A DNA stretch of 64,000 nt from Dreissena polymorpha (GCF_020536995.1 NC_068360.1:90635919-90699918), one strand, 5' to 3'; positions 22,001 to 33,995 are shown, counted from the stretch's first letter. Notes: generated from the letters alone by a model not told the origin. Translations and numbers: made by a program.

Positions 22001-25000
22001 ATGGGAGAGTTTATCTGCTTTTTGAACAGATTGATCAAGAAGCTATTACTTGAAATTTATAGCGTCGACATCATTTAAATGTTAGACAGTTATCCCTTTG
22101 CATAATGCATAGCGAACACATCATGTGTGTTTACATAATTTGCAAAAGGTTTTATATTGCACATTAACAAACTATCAATGAATGAATGCACACGAATTAC
22201 AGTTCATCTTCAGAAAATTTGTATATCAAATAAGTTGTTTAAGACATAGAGTCTATGTGGGTGTGTTTATTCTATCAACTTTTTAGCATGAATCAATTAT
22301 AATTTACATAATAATATTTAAGTACCGGAATCGCCATTTAATGATGCCATTTAATGATATTGCACACTCGTACATCATCAGCAGCATCATCATTTATCAT
22401 CAATCATCTTTATTATTTTCATGATTGGCATCGTTATCATCATAAGAAGCAAGAAGAGCAGTACCAGAAGTGGCAGCATCACGATCATCACTGTTACTTT
22501 TATTATCATCATTAAATTATACTTTTTCAGTTCATAATGAACCGTTTTCTACTCTTCGTCTTAAATAACTACGTTGCAGTTTTTAGAATTGGTAGATTAA
22601 TATGCTATTTATAACGACATAATGATGCTTTCATACATTTAAAATCGACCACCCTCCTTTCGAGTTAACCCATTTATGCCTAGTGGACTCTCCCATCCTT
22701 TTAAATTGGATTTATTTCCAAAATTAGGATGTCTAGTATATTTATTTCTATATTGAGAATATTTCTTATAGAAATTCCTTTGAGCAAACAGCGCAGACCC
22801 TGATGAGACGCCACATCATGCGGCGTCTCATCTGGGTCTACGCTGTTTGCCAAGGCCTTTTTTCTAGACGCTAGGCATAAATGGGTTAAAATCGATCACC
22901 CTTCTTTCGTGTTAAACTTGCGCGAACGAGGCTGTACATTATTATAATTTTGTTCAATGCGGTCCCTCGTTCAATGATATAATTCACTCGACGAACTTGT
23001 TTATGACTATAACTCAGAATAACAATATGTTGCATTCTTTTGTAGTGGTTTATCTAGGCTATAATAAACTAAAGGCATGCCCAATTTAGCTTCCAAGTAA
23101 CTTTTCACAAGTTTCAAAAACAGTAGAGACCGGAAATAGCGTCCTGTTCCGAGCCATAATTTAGATCGAGAGTCGACATGGCCGACAATACGGGTTGGCA
23201 AGATCAAAGAGCGGAAAACATCAAACGTAAAATCCAACAACTCGCAGTAAATTGATATAGAGTTGTTGAAATTGTCAATAATTCATTTCACGTTCATTTG
23301 TTCGTCGAGGTTCTTTTTGTACTGGGCCAGGAAAAATTGATACTGAACGATTTGTGTTGACAAAACTTGAAATCATGTGAACCAATAGAAATTGCTTCAC
23401 AGTTTGAGCGTAAAGCCTGTTGAATTTGTGGTTCCACTCACACCCACGCTTTGATACCACCAAAAGATGAATAGAATAGACCCGCTCGTATTTGCAATCT
23501 TATAAATCTGGAACGTGTATATAGTTTCTTTATTGATCAAATTTACTATCGCAGTAACAGTGTTGTGTAGCCTTAACTTTGCGTGACCAATCAAGTCATC
23601 CGCTGTACAACTTATTGACATAAATATTTAATCATTATACTCGTTAACCCTTTCAGCGCTGGAACCGAATTTTAAAGGCCTTTGCAAACAGTTTGGATCC
23701 AGATGAGACGCCACAGAACGTGGCGTCTCATCAGGATCCAAACTGTTTGCTATTCTGATAGTATTCTTTGAAAAAAATTCTAAGAAAATGCACATTTTAG
23801 AAATTCAGCAGACGACATTTTAGAAGACTACACATTTCCCAGCATGCATAGGGTTAAGGTTTTATTTGGTATAAAACCTGCAAGAGACAAATATTACTTT
23901 GGTCGATGATACTCCATGTAGCGGTATACAACCTGCTAAGACCAATGTAATTTTGGTCGATGCAACCCCACGTCTACGAAGACATTAAATCAACGCGTAC
24001 AATGTTAATATATTTATCCTCCTGTGAAACATTTACTCTAAATATTGTTCAATAATTTAATAAATTGGCTGGACCTGACCTTTCCGTAATTGGAGACTAT
24101 TTAAGACTTTCCATGCGTGTTAGGGTTATCCAGTCCCCCCCCCCTCCCGTTGTAGGTATTGCTAATTTTACGTTTTTAAATCCATACCCTGCCGTGCTTT
24201 CTTTATACGATTACCAAAGCCTGGTATGTGACTCGCCTGCTGACTCGTATTCCCCTCTCCCCAAAGGACCTTTTATCACCCTGGGTTAAACCGCCTCACC
24301 CTTAATAAGCCGAATATTTCAAACCTACGCTTTTCGACCAGGATGGACACGATTTCGAGATTGTTTGTGATTCATATAAGTCGAACGAGTTCATCGACAA
24401 CGATCCCTATCAAGTGTATTTTTTGTCTTTAAATGTAACTGAAGAGTGATACAGGAGGTCCAATAATAAAAATCCGAACTCAATACCACCGATGTGTATT
24501 GATAATTAATTAAATTTCCGCAATTAAGGCGCCAGTGTTTTCGGCGATGCATTATTAAGCGTACAATATCGAATATGGAATCGGCGTCTATAGGTGTTTA
24601 AGTGTGTTATCTAGGAAGATAATAATGTTTAATAATTCAGAACCTTTTTGTCGTGTTTTATGATAATATCGTGTGCTGATTGCCATTTTACGGAAGATTT
24701 CGTGAAAATATACTAAAGGATTGTTTTCCGACTCCAATAATATTACGATACCTACATAAAATGAATTAAAACTGAGGTAAAACATCGATGATTGATAAGA
24801 CGAATGTTAACCCTTTGCATGCTGGAAAATTTTTCGTCTGCTAAAATGTGGCCTGCTGAATTTCTAAAATTAGCATTTTCTTCGATTTTATTTCAAAGAA
24901 TACTATCAAAATAGCAAACAGTTTGGATCCTGATGAGACGCCACGTTCTGTGGCGTCTCATCTGGATCCAAACTGTTTGCAAAGGCCTTCAAAATTCGAT

Positions 25001-27014
25001 TCCAGCGCTGAAAGAGTTAAAATGCTGATAAGTCTTCTCAAAACAGCGCACTGTACGTATATTCAGCCGAAAACTGAATCATGTTGGACCTATTCCTAAC
25101 CCCCTCTCAATTCAGCTTAATAGCACATTTGCTAAAAGATAACATAGGGATAGTTATCAAGGACAACCGAATAAATCAAACGTGAAAGTATATATAATTT
25201 ATCTTATATAATTATATAAAAAATTAAATTGCTATTCCCGGTGTTTCAGATCGAGAAGGGGCGCCTTCTGCAGCTCAGGTTCACTGTGTTCATCCGCCAC
25301 GTCCTCGTCTGATGGTATGTTGTTCGCTTTATCGAGTAATATTTAGTGTTTTCTCTAAATATGGAGAGGTTATTTCAATCGTAAATGCAAGGTTAAGGCC
25401 AAACACTATATCTGCAACTAAAATATGATAACACAGATCCCATTCGTTTTCTATCGTTTACTGACACCATATAATATAGTCTACTGACACCATACAGAAT
25501 ATATGGGGTCATCATGTGACGTCAAACAGTCAATGAGAGAAGAGTTTGTAGATGGCGAGATATTAGCTTGTGCGGACTGCAGGGGTATCAATTTCCGCTT
25601 TTATGGCATTTTTCCGTTTAAACAAAGTCTTTTCTTAGTGAAAATCTAGTTAAGGCGGCAAGTGTCGGTCATTATTAGCATGTGCGGACTGCACAGGTTA
25701 ATCTGGGACGAAACTTTATGCATATGCATTGAACCACGTTTCCCACCAGATATACTCATTTATCGTTTTGTTTTCTTCAGGAAGCAGCATCTCCTCAATA
25801 AGCTGCCGGTCCGAGTCAAGCGGCGAGAGTCTCAGCCTTTCCGAGCAGTCGGACGCTGAATCGCTACTTCCGTGCGAGCAGCAGCGGAATGTCCGTCCAG
25901 CTTCTCACTGACTCCTGCGAGATCTCGAGTATGGAGCTCACCTACCTACCAATTAGTCGCCTGGATCGATCCTGAGCTCCACATCCTTAACATTACGGAC
26001 ACCGCGTCAGAGCGGCGGGAGCGCGTCGATAACGACATGACGTCATTTCCGCTTAACAGCGCGCATCTGCCTGGCGTTGCGCTCATTGTGTTCCTTCAGG
26101 AAAATGGCGCGGTTGGCTTCGAGCGAATACAGGCGGTGAAACGATTCTTCGAGAAATCGCCGTGGAAGTTCCACCATTCGGAGCAAGTACAAAGGGGCGC
26201 CATAAATCCGTATCCGTATAATAGCCGGGACTTTTATTACACGTCCGAAGATCTTCCGCTCTGCGCGGTTCGCCAAGTGCACACAGGGAAGGAATTCCTC
26301 CGCGTGATGATATTCGTCAGTGAGGCTAACTGGCTGCAAATGATGCAGTTTTACAAACTCGTTCTCGGCAAAGAAACCGACCTGAAACGCGATGACTTTT
26401 GCATGTTTACCGTGTGTTCCTTTCCAAGCTACGACGTGCAGCTCGCGTTGAAGAAACTCCAAGGCGACACGAAGCCGCGCGCGCTCGGCGGCGTCCGTCT
26501 GCAATTCCGGTTAAATGATGTCAGCAATATCATGGCTTTTTTGCCGAACGTGTGTCACCCACTCTCGGACACTCGCTGGCAGACGACCGACAACGACGGT
26601 AACGTTATAGTCTTGGAAACGCCGCGTTTCTATGGTAACAGTACTTTTATGGACAGGTGCTCGCTGTCGAGTAGGGGATCGATAACCGGAAGGAGCTCTA
26701 GCTCGCGATCAGGGTCGTTTACACGACCGGCAAAAACGGGTCAGAATTTACAGCGAGAGCGAATGCGCGCAAGTGTAGAAAATAAAAGACCAAGCGGAAG
26801 TCCGAGAGCTATGCGCGCGCATTCAGTTTTGGTTGACAAAGACTTGATAGAGAAAATCAAAACAGAAAATAAGGCGTACAAAGAACTGACGCAAAGAGCC
26901 TTTGTAGAGCATTTTAAAACGTTAACCGCGAATGACGTTGAAGTGAAAAGGAAAACGACCGACTTTTCAAGTGCGAATACATTGCCCGTAATAACAAATA
27001 GTTTCTATGTTTAA
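13003..27014 (+). CDS. FAM124-like protein, plus-strand paralogue
   Basis: Exons 13003-13079, 25250-25314 and 25781-27014. The start CACCATGG has an ideal context. Exon 1 ends in PFWDY plus AG|GTAAAT; exon 2 (acceptor GTTTCAG, donor G|GTATGT) is serine-rich and joins as Y-R-S-R-R-G and D-G-S-S-I-S-S. Exon 3 holds the FAM124 domain: WIDPELHILNIT, ALIVFLQENGAVGFERIQAV, KFHHSEQV, FYYTSEDLPLCAVRQVH, DDFCMFTV, QTTDNDGNVIVLE. It ends in a Ser/Arg-rich tail and FYV. FAM124 proteins have no established biochemical role; human FAM124B has been reported with CHD7/CHD8. Between about 25,860 and 25,940 the N-terminal frame meets TGA at 25909-25911 and homology passes through two other frames, where the minus paralogue has an intron. 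An assembly indel, an unrecognised small intron or a damaged 5' region could explain this. Confidence 0.82.
14279..14655. repeat. Foldback MITE family A split by a family C insertion
   Basis: Left part 14,279-14,396: AGTCCGCACAGGCTAATCTG to GCGGAAAGTGTCGTCACACA. Right part from 14,601: CCCGTGCGGTCCGCGTATGC. A complete family C element sits between them at a TTAA. Confidence 0.75.
14397..14600 (+). mobile_element. TTAA-flanked hairpin MITE, family C (nested)
   Basis: Ends CCCTTTGCATGCTGGGAAAT and CCAGCGCTTAAAGGG, with TTAA at both sides (14393-14396 and 14601-14604). Central hairpin GGATCCTGATGAGACGCCAC and GTGGCGTCTCATCTGGATC. PiggyBac-type pattern, non-autonomous. Confidence 0.85.
15757..15978 (+). 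mobile_element. TTAA-flanked hairpin MITE, family D
   Basis: Ends CCCATTTATGCCTAGTGGAC and CGCTAGGCATAAATGGG. TTAA follows on the right; the left flank has decayed to TAAA. Central hairpin around GATGAGACGTCGCATCATGC. Confidence 0.85.
22669..22885 (+). mobile_element. TTAA-flanked hairpin MITE, family D
   Basis: TTAA at 22665-22668 and 22886-22889; CCCATTTATGCCTAG and CTAGGCATAAATGGG ends; hairpin GATGAGACGCC...GGCGTCTCATC. A 30-bp direct repeat bounded by TTAA lies on each side (22639-22668 and 22886-22915). Confidence 0.88.
23648..23853 (-). mobile_element. TTAA-flanked hairpin MITE, family C
   Basis: Reverse orientation. TTAA at 23644-23647 and 23854-23857; ends CCCTTTCAGCGCTGG and CCCAGCATGCATAGGG; hairpin GGATCCAGATGAGACGCCAC. 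Confidence 0.85.
24811..25016 (+). mobile_element. TTAA-flanked hairpin MITE, family C
   Basis: TTAA at 24807-24810 and 25017-25020; ends CCCTTTGCATGCTGG and CCAGCGCTGAAAGAG; hairpin GGATCCTGATGAGACGCCAC. It lies 230 bp before exon 2 of the FAM124-like gene. Confidence 0.85.
25562..25745. repeat. Foldback MITE family A, intron 2 of FAM124-like gene
   Basis: TTAGCTTGTGCGGACTGCAG, CAAAGTCTTTTCTTAGTG, AAGGCGGCAAGTGTCGG and GCATGTGCGGACTGCACAGG. The copy fills much of the 466-bp intron and ends 35 bp before the exon 3 acceptor. Confidence 0.75.
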
Positions 27015-27154
27015 TAACACTGTAACATGTAAGTTACCGTAATTTCAACCTTGCCAGTACATGTATTACGTAAGGGTGGGGCAATATATAGAAATCCAAT
27101 GTTTTGCCAATACATTGCATGGCATATTAAAACAGTTTTCCCACTCTCCTAACC

Positions 27155-27160
27155 AATAAA
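27155..27160 (+). promoter_or_regulatory. Candidate polyadenylation signal
   Basis: AATAAA 140 bp after the stop codon of the plus-strand FAM124-like gene. Confidence 0.5.
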
Positions 27161-27730
27161 AAAGATAAATAATTAACACAACGCTCTCTAAAATTGCATG
27201 CATTATTTTGGAAAATTCAGTACAAATTGTATTAGTATTTTATTCAAATTCTAATTATATAAAATACATCAAACATTAAATTGAAATTTTTATGTAGTTT
27301 ATTGTGACTTTTTATAAAGTACAAAATTTAAATACGTCTAGAAATAAATTGCTATTCCAGAAATCATATAAAAATAACATTATAATAAAAAAACTCCTCG
27401 CAATACATTGCAGTATATTGGAATATTGTTGATTCCCTTGTATCCGTCGTTTCCCCACCCGTCGCTGTAACGACACCCCTCTCCCTTGGGCATGAAAACC
27501 TGTTGATATTAGTATGCGTGAAAAGTTACGGGTTGTAATGATAACATAAATGCTGTGATATGTATATAATGTTTGTATGATGTCTGAAAAGTGCAATAAT
27601 CCCGGAATTAAATACAAAATATTAAACAAGTAAGTGTTGTTGTTTTAAACTATTGAAGCTTGTCAATTTGACTACGTTAAGTTGTGCATTAGAAGAAGGG
27701 ATGTAAAATACAGCACATATGGAGATATAT
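27161..27730. other. Intergenic, nothing recognised
   Basis: AT-rich sequence downstream of the plus FAM124-like gene; no gene or repeat recognised. Confidence 0.35.
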
Positions 27731-28012
27731 GAGTCGCGCTCCAGGAAAAACCGGGCTTAACAAATATCTGTTTGGTCACATGTCAGCCTGTGCAGCCGGC
27801 ACGACACTTAACGCTTTTACATAATTTTTCGTTTAAAGTGTGTCTCGGCTAAACTAACAAATAGTCAAGGCGGAAAGTGTCGCGTCCCTGATTAACCTTA
27901 GGGGCGACACTTTACGCACAGGTGTTGAATTCATGTGCGAAAAGTGTCGTCTCAGATTAGCCTGTGAAGTCCGCACAGGCTAATCAGTGACAACACTTTC
28001 CGCTTTTATTCT
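27731..28012. repeat. Foldback MITE family A, one full copy plus a partial
   Basis: First copy from GAGTCGCGCTCCAGG to about 27,925. A second, partial copy follows at once (GTGTCGTCTCAGATTAGCCT, GTCCGCACAGGCTAATCAGT), ending CTTTCCGCTTTTATT. Either a tandem arrangement or insertion next to an older copy. Confidence 0.7.
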
Positions 28013-28190
28013 TCGAGCAAACATTAATTCTAAGCACAAGATACAATTTTCGAGACATAATAAATTCTAAAAACATTGTATAGTTTTCGAGAAAGTATTA
28101 ATTATATGCACATGATACAATTTTCAAGAAAGGATTAATTCATAGCGCCACTTTTTATAATAACCTAATTTCAGTAATTTTATTCATTTG

Positions 28191-29670
28191 TTTTTAGCTC
28201 ACCTGAACACAATGTGCTCATGGTGAGCCTTTGTGATCGCCTTTTGTCCGTCGTCCGTCGTCCGTTGTGCGGCGTCAACATTTGCCATGTTAACATTCTA
28301 CAGGCCACATTTATTGTCCAATCTTCATGAAATTTGATCAGAAGATTGGTCTCAATAATATCATGGATGAGTTTGAATATGGTTACATTTGCTTGAAAAA
28401 CATGGCTGCCAAGGGGCGGGACATTTTTCCTAATATGGCTACATATGGCTATAGTAAAATCTTGTTAACACTCTAGAGGCCACATTTATTGTCCGATCTT
28501 CATGACACTTGGTCAGAAGATTTGTCCCAAATAGTTTCGATTGCTTTAAAAACATGGCTATCAGGGGGCGGGGCATTTTTCCTTATATGGCTATATATGG
28601 CATTAGTAAAACCTTGTTAACACACTAGAGGCCACATTTATTGTCCAATCTTCATGAAATTTGGTTAGACGATTGGTCTCAATGATATCTTGAATGAGTT
28701 TGAAAATTGTTAAATTTGCTTGAAAAACATGGCTGCAAAGGGGCGGGGCATTTTTCCTAATATGGCTATATATGGCTATAGTGAAATCTTGTTAAAACTA
28801 TAGAGGCCACATTTATTGTCCAATCTTCATGAAACTTAGTAAAAAGATTCATCCCGATAATATATTTGACAAGTTCAAAAACGATGCTGGTTGGTTGAAA
28901 ATATGGCTCCCTGGGGCGGGGCATTTTTCCTTATATGGCTATAGTAAAACCTTGTTAACACTCTAGAGGCCACATTTATTTTCCGATCTTCATGAAACGT
29001 GGTCAGAAGAATTGTCCAAATGATATCTTGGATGAGTTTGAAAATGGTTTCGGTTGCTTTAAAAACATGGTCACTAGGGGGCGGGAAATTTTTCTTTTAT
29101 GGCTATATATTGCTTTAGTAAAACCTTATTAACACTCTAGAGGCCACATTTATTATCCGATCATCGTGAAACTTGGTTACAAGATTTGTACCAATGATAT
29201 CTTGAATAAGTTCGAAAATGGTTCCGGTTAGTGGAAAAACATGGCCGCCAAGGGAGCGTGACATTTTTCCTTATATAGCTATAGTAAAACATTGTTAACA
29301 CTCTAGAAGCCATATTGATTGTCCAATCATCATGAAACTTTGTCAGAAAATGCATTCCAATGATATCTTGGACAAGTTCGAAAATGGTTCCAGTTGCTTG
29401 CAAAACATGGTCACCAGAGGACGGGGCATTTTTCTTATATGGCTTCATGAATCTTCATGAAACTTTGTCAGAAAATTTGTTAAAATGATATCTTTGATGT
29501 GTATGAAAATGATTCTGATCTGTTCAAAAACATGGCTGCCAGGGTGTTCACTAGTCATGGAAGTTGGTAAGAACATTTTGTTCTAATGACATATTGGGCT
29601 AAACTGAACAGGTCAGTTCCTTTGAATCTCCGGTGAGCGACTTTTGGCCTTTCATGCCCTCTTGTTTTTT
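28191..29670 (+). repeat. Tandem ~150-175-bp repeat block with CTCACCTGA ends
   Basis: Starts TTTTTAGCTCACCTGAACAC with TTTGTCCGTCGTCCGTCGTC, and ends CTCCGGTGAGCGACTTTTGG, GCCCTCTTGTTTTT. Between lie at least seven units marked by TTAACACTCTAGAGGCCACA, CTTCATGAAACTTGGTCAGA and GGGGCGGGGCATTTTTCCTT. Markers at about 28291, 28466, 28618, 28793, 28956, 29129 and 29296 give spacings of 152-175 bp. From memory, this type is very common in bivalve genomes; its class is unclear. Confidence 0.85.
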
Positions 29671-30324
29671 CTGTCCCGTGGTGTCCACTAGTATTTCGTG
29701 AACAAACTGAATGCACGCACCACATCAATTTAAAGTGTACATATTCGACAATTCAATCAAATCCTAATTGAACATCCTCGTCACAACCTTTGATAAGACA
29801 AGGCAAAGGCCGATTCCATAATTAGGCATTACTGAAATAGTTCTTTGTTTCCTCTAAGCCCGCCCGACCCAATTTTGAGGTTCCGACCCAAAACTGTATT
29901 CGTCATTTTAGGCTGAGTTTTCGGTCATTTTTGCGTAAATCGAACATATTTACTATATAAACAATTACGTTTGCCATTACTGCTGATAGATATTATCACA
30001 TTAACTAACTTAAATTAAAATTTAAAAAAGACCTGAAACGAAGGATATATAGAGATCTTTGCATTCGTTGCATATTCTAACAATAATTGGGAATGAGAAA
30101 ATACGAAAAAACAATCTACCTATCCTAATGTTTGGCGAGGTTAATTCAAACGATGCCATTATCGTTTTGGCCTTTTTATCAACGCAACCGCATCACTATG
30201 CCGATGAATCACAAGCAGACATACTTACCCTGTCTCATCAAGTATCTTACGACCAGTTGTTGTTACTGCTAAGTGGTAAAGACACAGAAATACACATTAA
30301 ATGCTCGCTCTTGTAAAATAGGCC
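29671..30324. other. Intergenic, nothing recognised
   Basis: No recognised gene or repeat. An 85-codon open frame at 30,059-30,316 has no family similarity that I can see. Confidence 0.35.
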
Positions 30325-30532
30325 TTCATGCATGTGCAATATTCACAGGCTAATCAGGCACGACACTTTTCCGCTTTTATTGTATATTTTCTTTAAAGGA
30401 CGTCACTTATGAGCGAAATCCAGTTTCGGCGAAAAATACCGTCCCTGACTTGTGCGGACCGCACAAGCTAACCTGTGACCACAATTTAAGCACATGAATT
30501 TATACCCGTTTTCTCAAAGCGTGGCTCAAATG
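30325..30532. repeat. Foldback MITE family A
   Basis: TTCATGCATGTGCAATATTC, CAGGCTAATCAGGCACGACA, GTGCGGACCGCACAAGC, ending CAAAGCGTGGCTCAAAT. Confidence 0.75.
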
Positions 30533-30582
30533 AAATAACTCTCGAGTGTATTTTGAAAGAATAAACGATACTCATGAGATGC

Positions 30583-30716
30583 GTTGAAAATTACCACACA
30601 TACCAAAATGTTGAAAATTACCACACATACGAAAATGTTGAAAATTACCACACATACGAAAATGTTGAAAATTACCACACATACGAAAATGTTGAAAATT
30701 ACCACACATACGAAAC
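30583..30716. repeat. 27-bp minisatellite, five copies
   Basis: GTTGAAAATTACCACACATA followed by CGAAAAT, repeated five times with one substitution in the first copy. Near-perfect copies imply recent expansion. The unit length is a multiple of three, so the minus strand stays open; no coding role is suggested. Confidence 0.93.
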
Positions 30717-31029
30717 CGGTCCCGTATAGGCGGCAACACGCTTTCACAGCGTCACAGTGATTCTTCCAGAAAGTGTACACAAAAATCATAAAATGTTATG
30801 TAAATGTGTCGTACGCATGAAATTAAGTCAGACGGCTTCACTGGTCAAAGGACTGCTAAAAATATTATCAATCGTTTACTCAAAGTATCATTTAAAGGAG
30901 CCCTTTTCACAGATTTTGGCATATTTTGAAGTTTGTCATTAAATGCTTTATATTGATAAATGTAAACATTGGATCTTAAAAGCTCCAGTAAAAAATCAAG
31001 AATAAAATTTTAAAAAGGTAAAAAATGTA

Positions 31030-31121
31030 GCAGGCACCAGGGCTCGAACCAGTGACCCCCGGAGTCCTGGAGTTAGTCTGAAGTAAAAACGCATTAGCCC
31101 TCTCGGCTGTTCCGCCGGGTA
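31030..31121 (-). repeat. tRNA-derived SINE (type II tRNA-like head)
   Basis: On the minus strand: an A-box-like ACAGCCGAGAGGGCTA (31,110 downward) and a B box GGTTCGAGCCC (31,050 downward), with a long stretch between as in Leu/Ser tRNAs, then a T run (TACATTTTTT). Acceptor ends do not pair cleanly, so SINE rather than gene. Confidence 0.6.
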
Positions 31122-32847
31122 TACACATTTTAAGTATTTAATACCTTATATAAGCAATCTTCGTAGTTTCGTAAATTTAAACGACCACAACAGAACTCTC
31201 CAAATTATTCAATCGTTTCGCGTTGCAACGCTTTATAATTTTTAGGTTTTCAAATCGTCAAAAGATACATATAATGGATATATTGGACTATGGTAAATGT
31301 TCAGTAATACTGTTTCCTCACAAAAATCATAACTAAAACGAACATTTGTGAATCTGAAACAACTTTTTTCAATTTTGTCAATTTACCAAACCGTGAAAAG
31401 ATCCCTTTAACCGTCGGAAATTAACGCTACTAAGAATCAATTTCATCTGTCAATATTTTGATGTAAGACTCAATTTGAGGGAATGGCACTTAGAGGTCGT
31501 GGAGCCCGGAACGTAGCCTGTATCATGGTACTGATAAAATATCATGCCCGATGGGGATAAGTGTGGATACATTTAATGGAGTGTTTTCAGATATTTCATA
31601 CAATTTTATGGTCAAATAATGACCGTTGCTTCATTTTCACTGCGATTTGAAACTTATTATTTAGCGGCCGGGTATCAAATCGGCGCCCGGCCATTGAGCA
31701 ATAATCGGTTAACAAACATCGGCATGGATATTATTAAATAGCTCGCAACCATTAGCATTAGTGTCAGGTACTTTCCTTCCGTGTGAAATTTGTAATATAC
31801 CTGTCACTTTCGGACTGTAAGCCACTTATCTGAGATTGCTCGCTAAAGAATTAGTCGCATGATCCGCATGGACGGGATTTAGGAAATCCCCACCAGGCAA
31901 CTGGTTGAGCCTTAATCTGTGCTTGATTTATTAAACCCTAATACAAGCTTAATCATCTCCTTTGATGAATTAAAAAAACGGCAAAATAATAATTTCTTCA
32001 TAATATTTTTCTTAGCAATCATTAAGTACTTAAATCACAACTATGTGTCATAAAATAAAACATGCACCGCGTTCCCAGTTTTCGAATACTAGTATGTGTA
32101 AGTCGGTTTAAAAAGGAGTAAAGAACTGTTTTCATATTGCATTTAAGTAAGCAAACGTTCCACTGTCAAAATATTACAAGCTATAAATGCATGTGTGAAA
32201 TAAACATCATAAACTCTTTTTGTTGTTCGACACATTCAACTTCCTAAACAGTTATTAGAGACAATAAAACAAGCGATTTAAGCCAGCTAATATTCAGCAT
32301 CAATTCAAATTGTACATAAGAATCACACTCCTGTTTAATATGTGTATATCAAATGTCCAAATATTATGGGGAATAATAATATAACAATTATATTATTAAC
32401 AGTTAACTCGTGTTTTTCGTTGGAGTAAGTGCATGACACATACTAAATGCTTTCTGAGGATTATAAAAATGGAAACTTGTTAGAGGAAATCACACCAAGA
32501 GTGTCTTAAAAACAAATGCATTGTACAGGTATAAAAAGGGACACCTAAGCAGCACCTGCAGTAGGGAAACATTATCAAGGCTCACAAGGCTCTTTATTTG
32601 GGGCCAGGAAAAAAAATCGCCGAACAGTTGTTTAACACTAAACAAATTTACATGATACAAAGCACAAATACACAACAAAAATACAAAAACTAAGTGTAGG
32701 TATTAATTTTAAAGGACTATTCTTTGTAAATACCGGTCGCTATATGAGAGTCCAGCTTCTTTCAATGAACAGGTCCCTACATCGTCGGATACCCACGTTC
32801 GACCCAGTCCTCACCTTTCAATTCATCTGGAGTGTATCGGAATAATT
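31122..32847. other. Intergenic, nothing recognised
   Basis: AT-rich. No gene, repeat family or clear regulatory motif was seen. Confidence 0.35.
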
Positions 32848-33047
32848 GAGCCTCATTCTGGGAAAACAGGGCTTAATGCATGTGCGTAAAGTGTTGACCA
32901 ATATTAGCCTGTGCAATCCGCAGAGGCTAATCAGGGACGATAATTTCCGTTTTTATGGTAGTTTCTGTTAAAGGCAGTCTTTTCCTAGCTAAAATTCAGT
33001 TAAGGAGGAAAGTGAATACTCATTAACACACTTTACCCAGAACGAGG
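32848..33047. repeat. Foldback MITE family A
   Basis: GAGCCTCATTCTGGGAAAAC, GCATGTGCGTAAAGTGTTGA, CAATCCGCAGAGGCTAATCA. The right half is shortened. Confidence 0.75.
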
Positions 33048-33917
33048 TCGTGAGTATTCGACGATGAGGTGTCGAGTGCAAATCGGTCTTCAAGTAGTCT
33101 CTTGTACAGGATTACTGAGAAATATCGTCCTTATAATAGCATTCAGGGGAGGATATAGAGAAATTGTTATATAACTTCATGGGATTCAAGTAGCATTTAA
33201 CATTTTGATATATGAGCTTTAAGCTGTGGTAGAGCGGTAGAAATCTTCGTGGGAAGGCTGGATGAGACTTATGGACTGTATTTATCACAACACTTGATTG
33301 ACTCGTGTATAAAATCAAAGGAAAACACAGCTGACCTATACCCTCACTCCAGCCTATAAGCCGCACAATGACAGGGGTATAAGTATGTTCGATACTCGGA
33401 TTTACCCGCGTCGCAACAGATGGGGTAGACAGTTCCCACAGCGATGAGAGGATTCGTTGCGTATTTATCCGGGTATTTATGGTGTATCTTGTATTTAAAT
33501 CTACCTGAGTTCTTATATTTAAATCTTATCGCGTTAAATCTTTACAACTCATTGCGCTGTGTTACCAGTCATGAAATGTTTTCGTTGAGGTTTACGTATA
33601 TATTGATATAAGAGGATTAAAGAGCCTATAGCGACTGCTTTGATTGACGATGTTCGTCGTGATTTAATATCGAATTTCTTTATTTATAGTGTTACCTCGT
33701 TTGTGTCAATTTAGTACACCGTTTATAGTCCTTTAATGTGTAGACATTTGAACTGTCCAGAAACCGTTTTTATGGACCAATCAAATTAAAAATGAAAAAA
33801 TAGACGCATTTAAATCGGTTGCTAATCTATCTCGGTAACTTTTTATAGTCAAATATGTTTTTGCGGTATCGCGGAATGCCAATGTTGTAGAGTACCATAT
33901 TCGTCGATGTTTGTTTA

Positions 33918-33955
33918 GACGTCGCCATAGACGTCACCATAGACGTCATCATTGT
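33918..33955. repeat. 12-bp tandem repeat with GACGTC core, three copies
   Basis: TAGACGTCGCCA, TAGACGTCACCA and TAGACGTCATCA follow each other. The AGACGTCA core resembles a CRE (TGACGTCA), but no gene start is nearby. Confidence 0.8.
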
Positions 33956-33995
33956 GAATTTCTTAAAAACCATATGATTCACACTCTTGGAAAAA

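Larger units (their letters stand above)
13080..25249. other. First intron (12.2 kb) of plus-strand FAM124-like gene
   Basis: Bounded by AG|GTAAAT at 13,080 and GTTTCAG at 25,249. It holds MITEs of families A, C and D, listed separately. Otherwise it is AT-rich with no recognised gene. Minor features: imperfect AATCATTC repeats near 18,180-18,255, an imperfect ATC tract near 22,370-22,510, and two diverged copies of a ~55-bp segment (AACCTGC...TTTGGTCGATG) near 23,875-23,985. Confidence 0.6.

Noticed and set aside
23178-23255. Small open frame beginning ATGGCCGACAATACG, 25 codons
   Set aside because: Good start context but too short, inside an intron, and no similarity recognised.
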